Positions 61,430 to 64,000 of a DNA stretch of 64,000 nt are shown in pieces (position 1 is the stretch's first letter; each line of letters begins with the position of its first letter). Under the pieces are notes generated by a model. That model was not told where the DNA came from. It saw only the letters and a program-made list of their open reading frames with translations, and did not search any database. A program made the translations under genes and the position numbers. The stretch spans positions 109,179 to 173,178 of the forward strand of contig JAFTAJ010000045.1 in NCBI GenBank assembly GCA_017458585.1, written 5' to 3'. Source of the stretch: Bacteroidaceae bacterium. Its GTDB lineage: Bacteria > Bacteroidota > Bacteroidia > Bacteroidales > Bacteroidaceae.

Positions 61430-63448
61430 TTACCAAATCCTGATGCGCTTATTCTTCGGGATAAACAGTTTGCCCTTCTTGATGCCAAATGCGTCATACC
61501 ACTCGTCAATCTGCGGCAGCGCACCATTCACGCGGGCCGCGTTGGGCGAGTGCACATCCTGGTTGAGCAGCATGTCCATATACTGTTCGCGGTTGTTGCT
61601 GGCCCATACTCGTGCCCATCCGAGGAAGAAGCGCTGGTCGGCGGTGAAGCCGTCAATCACAGCGTTGTTGCCCGTGTTGTGCAGAGCCTGCAGGGCCACA
61701 TGCAGACCGCCGTTGTCGCCGATATTCTCGCCCAGCGTCTGCTGTCCGTTCACCTTCTTGCCGTTCACCACCTCGATGGTGGAGAAGTAGTCGGCCAGCT
61801 GGGCGGCGCGCTTGTCGAAGGCAGCCTTGTCGGCCTCCGTCCACCAGTTGCGCTGGTTGCCGGTGAGGTCAAACTGGCATCCCTGGTCGTCGAAGCCGTG
61901 GCTCATCTCGTGGCCTATCACGCCACCTATGGCGCCGTAGTTCTGTGCATCGTCGGCCTCCACGTCGAAGAATGGGGGCTGCAGTATGCCTGCGGGGAAG
62001 CATATCTCGTTGGTGGTGGGGTTGTAGTATGCGTTGATGGTCTGCGGGTTCATGTGCCACTCCTCCTTGTCCACGGGCTTGTTCACCTTGCGGTTGAGGG
62101 CGTCCAGCCAGTTCCACTCGCTCACGTTCATCAGGTTCTCAAACAGCGAGAGGTCCTCGTCAATCTCCATCTTGCTGTAGTCCTTCCACTTGTCGGGGTA
62201 TCCTATCTTCACGTGGAAGTCAGCCAGCTTCTTCTTAGCCTCGGCCTTTGTGGCGTCGCCCATCCAGTCGAGGGCGTCTATGCGCTGACCCAGTGCTGTC
62301 TGCAGGTTGCGCACCATCGTCAGCATGCGCTGCTTGCTCGACTCAGGGAAATACTTCTCGCAGTACATCTTGCCAATGGCGTTGCCCAGCACGCCGTTCA
62401 CCAGTCCTGTGGCCTGTTTCCACAGGTGGTCGTCCTGCGGCTGTCCTGTCAGCGCCTGCACAAAGGTGAAGTATGAGCGGCGCAGGTCTTGCGTCAGGCT
62501 CGACGAAGCGCCCATGATGATGCGCACCTCGGCGTAGGCCTTCAGGTCCTCCAGCGGTGTGTCGGCCAGTATCTTCTCCACCTCATGCAGCGGCTCGGGC
62601 TGCTCCACCACCAGCTCCTTGAAGGCGGGGAATCCCGACACCCAGAACAGTGTGGGCCACTCTATGCCCGGGAAGTCGCGCACCAGCTCGTCGTAGGTCA
62701 TCTTGTGGTAGTTGGCGTCGATGTCGCGCAGCTTCACCATGTCGTAGCTCGGCTCGGCGATGCGCTTCTCTATGGCATACACCTTCTCCGTGCGCTCCGC
62801 TGCCGTGGCCTCGTCGTAGCCCAGGGCCATGAACGAGCGCTTGAGGTAAGCCTTGTATGCCTCGCGCACCATCTGCGACTGCGGGTCTTCGTTGAAGTAG
62901 TAGTCGCGTGTGCCCAGTCCGAGGCCGTCCTGCGACAGGCTGACGATGTTGTTGTCAGCGTCGCGTATGTCTGAGCCGGCGCCCCATCCGAACATCATCG
63001 TGTTTGCACCGCGGCGGTCTATCTCGGCTGTGACGCGCTGATATTCCTTGCGGTCCTTGATAGCGCGTATCTTCTCCAGTGTGGGCATGATGGGCGCCAG
63101 TCCCTGCTCGTTGCGCTTGAGGGTGTCCATCATCTGGTTGTAGATGGTGCCAATCTTATATCCCAGCGAGCCTTTCTCCTGCGGCTGGGTGGCGAACTCC
63201 AGAATCATCTCCTGTATCTGCTTCTGGTTCTCCTCATACAGATCCATGAAGGCGCCGTTGGTCATCTGGTCGTCGCGCAGCGGGTGAGTCTTGAGCCAGT
63301 TGCCGCAGGCATATTCCACAAAGTTGTCGCCGGGCTTCACGGCCGTGTTCATGTTCTCTTTGTCGTAACCCTTGAGTTGTTGTGCAGAGAGGGTTGCTCC
63401 GCCCATCAGCATCAGTGAGAGGCTGACGATTCTAATCACATTTTTCAT
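61430..63448 (-). CDS. pepO: M13-family (neprilysin/PepO-like) metallopeptidase
   Basis: A 672-residue zinc endopeptidase. HEMSH at residues 513-517 (VIGHEMSHGFDDQG) carries two zinc ligands and the catalytic Glu514; ENIGDNGGLHVAL supplies the third ligand. The substrate motif appears as NAYYNPTTNEI, and the C terminus ends KNKRIRIW. A signal peptide (about 1-22) suggests an envelope location. It likely degrades small peptides. It starts 30 bases after a GATAACTTC hairpin array and ends next to cloverleaf locus 3. Confidence 0.94.
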   Translation of the reverse strand: MKNVIRIVSLSLMLMGGATLSAQQLKGYDKENMNTAVKPGDNFVEYACGNWLKTHPLRDDQMTNGAFMDLYEENQKQIQEMILEFATQPQEKGSLGYKIGTIYNQMMDTLKRNEQGLAPIMPTLEKIRAIKDRKEYQRVTAEIDRRGANTMMFGWGAGSDIRDADNNIVSLSQDGLGLGTRDYYFNEDPQSQMVREAYKAYLKRSFMALGYDEATAAERTEKVYAIEKRIAEPSYDMVKLRDIDANYHKMTYDELVRDFPGIEWPTLFWVSGFPAFKELVVEQPEPLHEVEKILADTPLEDLKAYAEVRIIMGASSSLTQDLRRSYFTFVQALTGQPQDDHLWKQATGLVNGVLGNAIGKMYCEKYFPESSKQRMLTMVRNLQTALGQRIDALDWMGDATKAEAKKKLADFHVKIGYPDKWKDYSKMEIDEDLSLFENLMNVSEWNWLDALNRKVNKPVDKEEWHMNPQTINAYYNPTTNEICFPAGILQPPFFDVEADDAQNYGAIGGVIGHEMSHGFDDQGCQFDLTGNQRNWWTEADKAAFDKRAAQLADYFSTIEVVNGKKVNGQQTLGENIGDNGGLHVALQALHNTGNNAVIDGFTADQRFFLGWARVWASNNREQYMDMLLNQDVHSPNAARVNGALPQIDEWYDAFGIKKGKLFIPKNKRIRIW

Positions 63449-63478
63449 ACTTTTATTTTTTTAGTACTTTTAGGGAAT

Positions 63479-63604
63479 TTATCGCTTCGCTCAGGAGTTA
63501 TCGGAGCTTTCAGCTCCTCAGAAGTTATCGCAGCTACACTGCTCGGAAGTTATCGGAGCCTGCGGCTCCTAGAAGTTATCGCGGCTTTGCCGCTCGACGA
63601 TAGT
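63479..63604 (-). promoter_or_regulatory. Hairpin/GATAACTTC leader array upstream of the M13 peptidase gene
   Basis: Five units. Sense strand: CTATCGTCGAGCG, then hairpins GCGGC-AAA-GCCGC, GGAGCC-GCA-GGCTCC, GCAG-TGTA-CTGC type, GGAGCT-GAA-AGCTCC and GC-GAA-GC, each followed by GATAACTTC, GATAACTCC or GATAAATTC. The last unit ends about 30 bases before the ATG. It is the longest of the four arrays. Confidence 0.75.
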
Positions 63605-64000
63605 AGATTGACTTGATTGAGGCTGGAGTATTGTCTTTAACTTCTAGCCCGCTTGCGGGCGTTAACTTCTTTAACTTCTTTAACTTCTAGCCCGCTTGCG
63701 GGCGTTAACTTCTTTAACTTCTTTAACTTCTAGCCCGCTTGCGGGCGTTAACTTCTTTAACTTCGTTAACTTCTTATTTTTGTTATTTAGCTATTTGGTT
63801 ATTCTGTCACCCCTTCGGGGTTATTCTGGTTTACGTCTATTGCAGGGGTTTGTTTCCTTCGGAAACTGCACCACCTGCCTGTTATCTGACACCCCTTCGG
63901 GGTTTTACACTCACCCTCACATGTTCTCCCCCTTAGCAAGGGGGAGTCCCGCTTGCGGGGAGGGGGTGTGTAAATGATGTAAGATGTAATATGTAAGACG
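63605..64000. repeat. 43-bp tandem repeats, CCCCTTCGGGG hairpins and C/G-rich element
   Basis: Three units of 43 bp (hairpin GCCCGCTTGCGGGC with GTTAACTTCTTTAACTTC) start about 63639, 63682 and 63725. TTATTTAG heptads, two ACCCCTTCGGGGT hairpins (about 63811-63824 and 63892-63905) and a C/G-rich element (63923-63974) follow. The end, AGGGGGTGTGTAAATGATG onward, repeats 61213-61255. No gene was seen. Confidence 0.7.

Overview
This 64 kb window looks chromosomal and comes from a member of the Bacteroidales, most probably a Prevotellaceae-like gut or oral commensal. The evidence is a 285-residue group 1 sigma factor, many TAnnTTTG -7 boxes (several with a TTTG box 19-21 bp upstream), BspA-type leucine-rich repeat proteins, secreted proteins ending in a (V/I)YDLxGR...GIYIxNGKK tail of the type IX secretion kind, a 1100-residue SecA and a dipeptidyl peptidase III with HECLGH. 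No species is claimed. No rRNA, tRNA, CRISPR array or intact insertion sequence was seen.

Layout. 1-2852: electron-transfer flavoprotein genes (etfB, start of etfA) and an acyl-CoA synthetase, minus strand. 3137-7098: secreted surface genes, with an LRR/discoidin protein ending in a dead SGNH-hydrolase domain, an intact SGNH paralogue, and a chimeric gene remnant. 7449-8786: gdhA. 8787-13824: a scrambled accessory zone with repeats, a UmuD/LexA-like self-cleaving peptidase, a toxin-antitoxin pair, two copies of a membrane zinc-protease gene (one deleted for its active site) and a flavodoxin-type reductase. 13825-21863: housekeeping minus-strand genes (purA, AlkD-like, dipeptidyl peptidase III, AraC regulator, pdxA, rlmN, trmO). 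21965-24871: two secreted proteins. 25440-29149: cstA, rpoD, queA. 29227-31665: outer-membrane and beta-helix proteins. 31693-43471: secA, a DUF4105-phosphatase fusion, dockerin-type protein, apt, SUMF1-like protein, and a glycosyltransferase-acyltransferase fusion. 43493-57082: GH31 glycosidase, mazG, valS, an ECF-sigma operon, a flippase-like membrane protein, rnz and rpsA. 57253-63448: a 1233-residue secreted protein and an M13 metallopeptidase.

The striking part is the non-coding DNA, which is densely modular. (1) Three loci (24916-25287, 38800-39191, 60981-61410) each hold two convergent elements. Each element has a conserved outer A-rich box, a four-arm fold whose stems change sequence but stay paired, and a conserved inner A-rich box. 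(2) Arrays of variable hairpins punctuated by GATAACTTC sit directly upstream of the start codons of gdhA, purA, the AlkD-like gene and the M13 peptidase gene, always in the same orientation. (3) Seven-base repeat tracts sit just before many start codons, and related heptads are built into coding sequences, including two signal peptides. (4) C/G-rich CCCCCTCCCC...AGGGGGAG elements occur in many gaps and have entered two genes in frame. (5) A stem-loop family with a TGGTCGC...GCGGG core shows paired changes in its stem.

Metabolically the window is mixed: fatty-acyl and electron transfer, nitrogen assimilation, purine and pyridoxal pathways, tRNA and rRNA modification, protein export, and a rich set of secreted carbohydrate-active or adhesive proteins. 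Some of these carry dockerin/cohesin-like modules.
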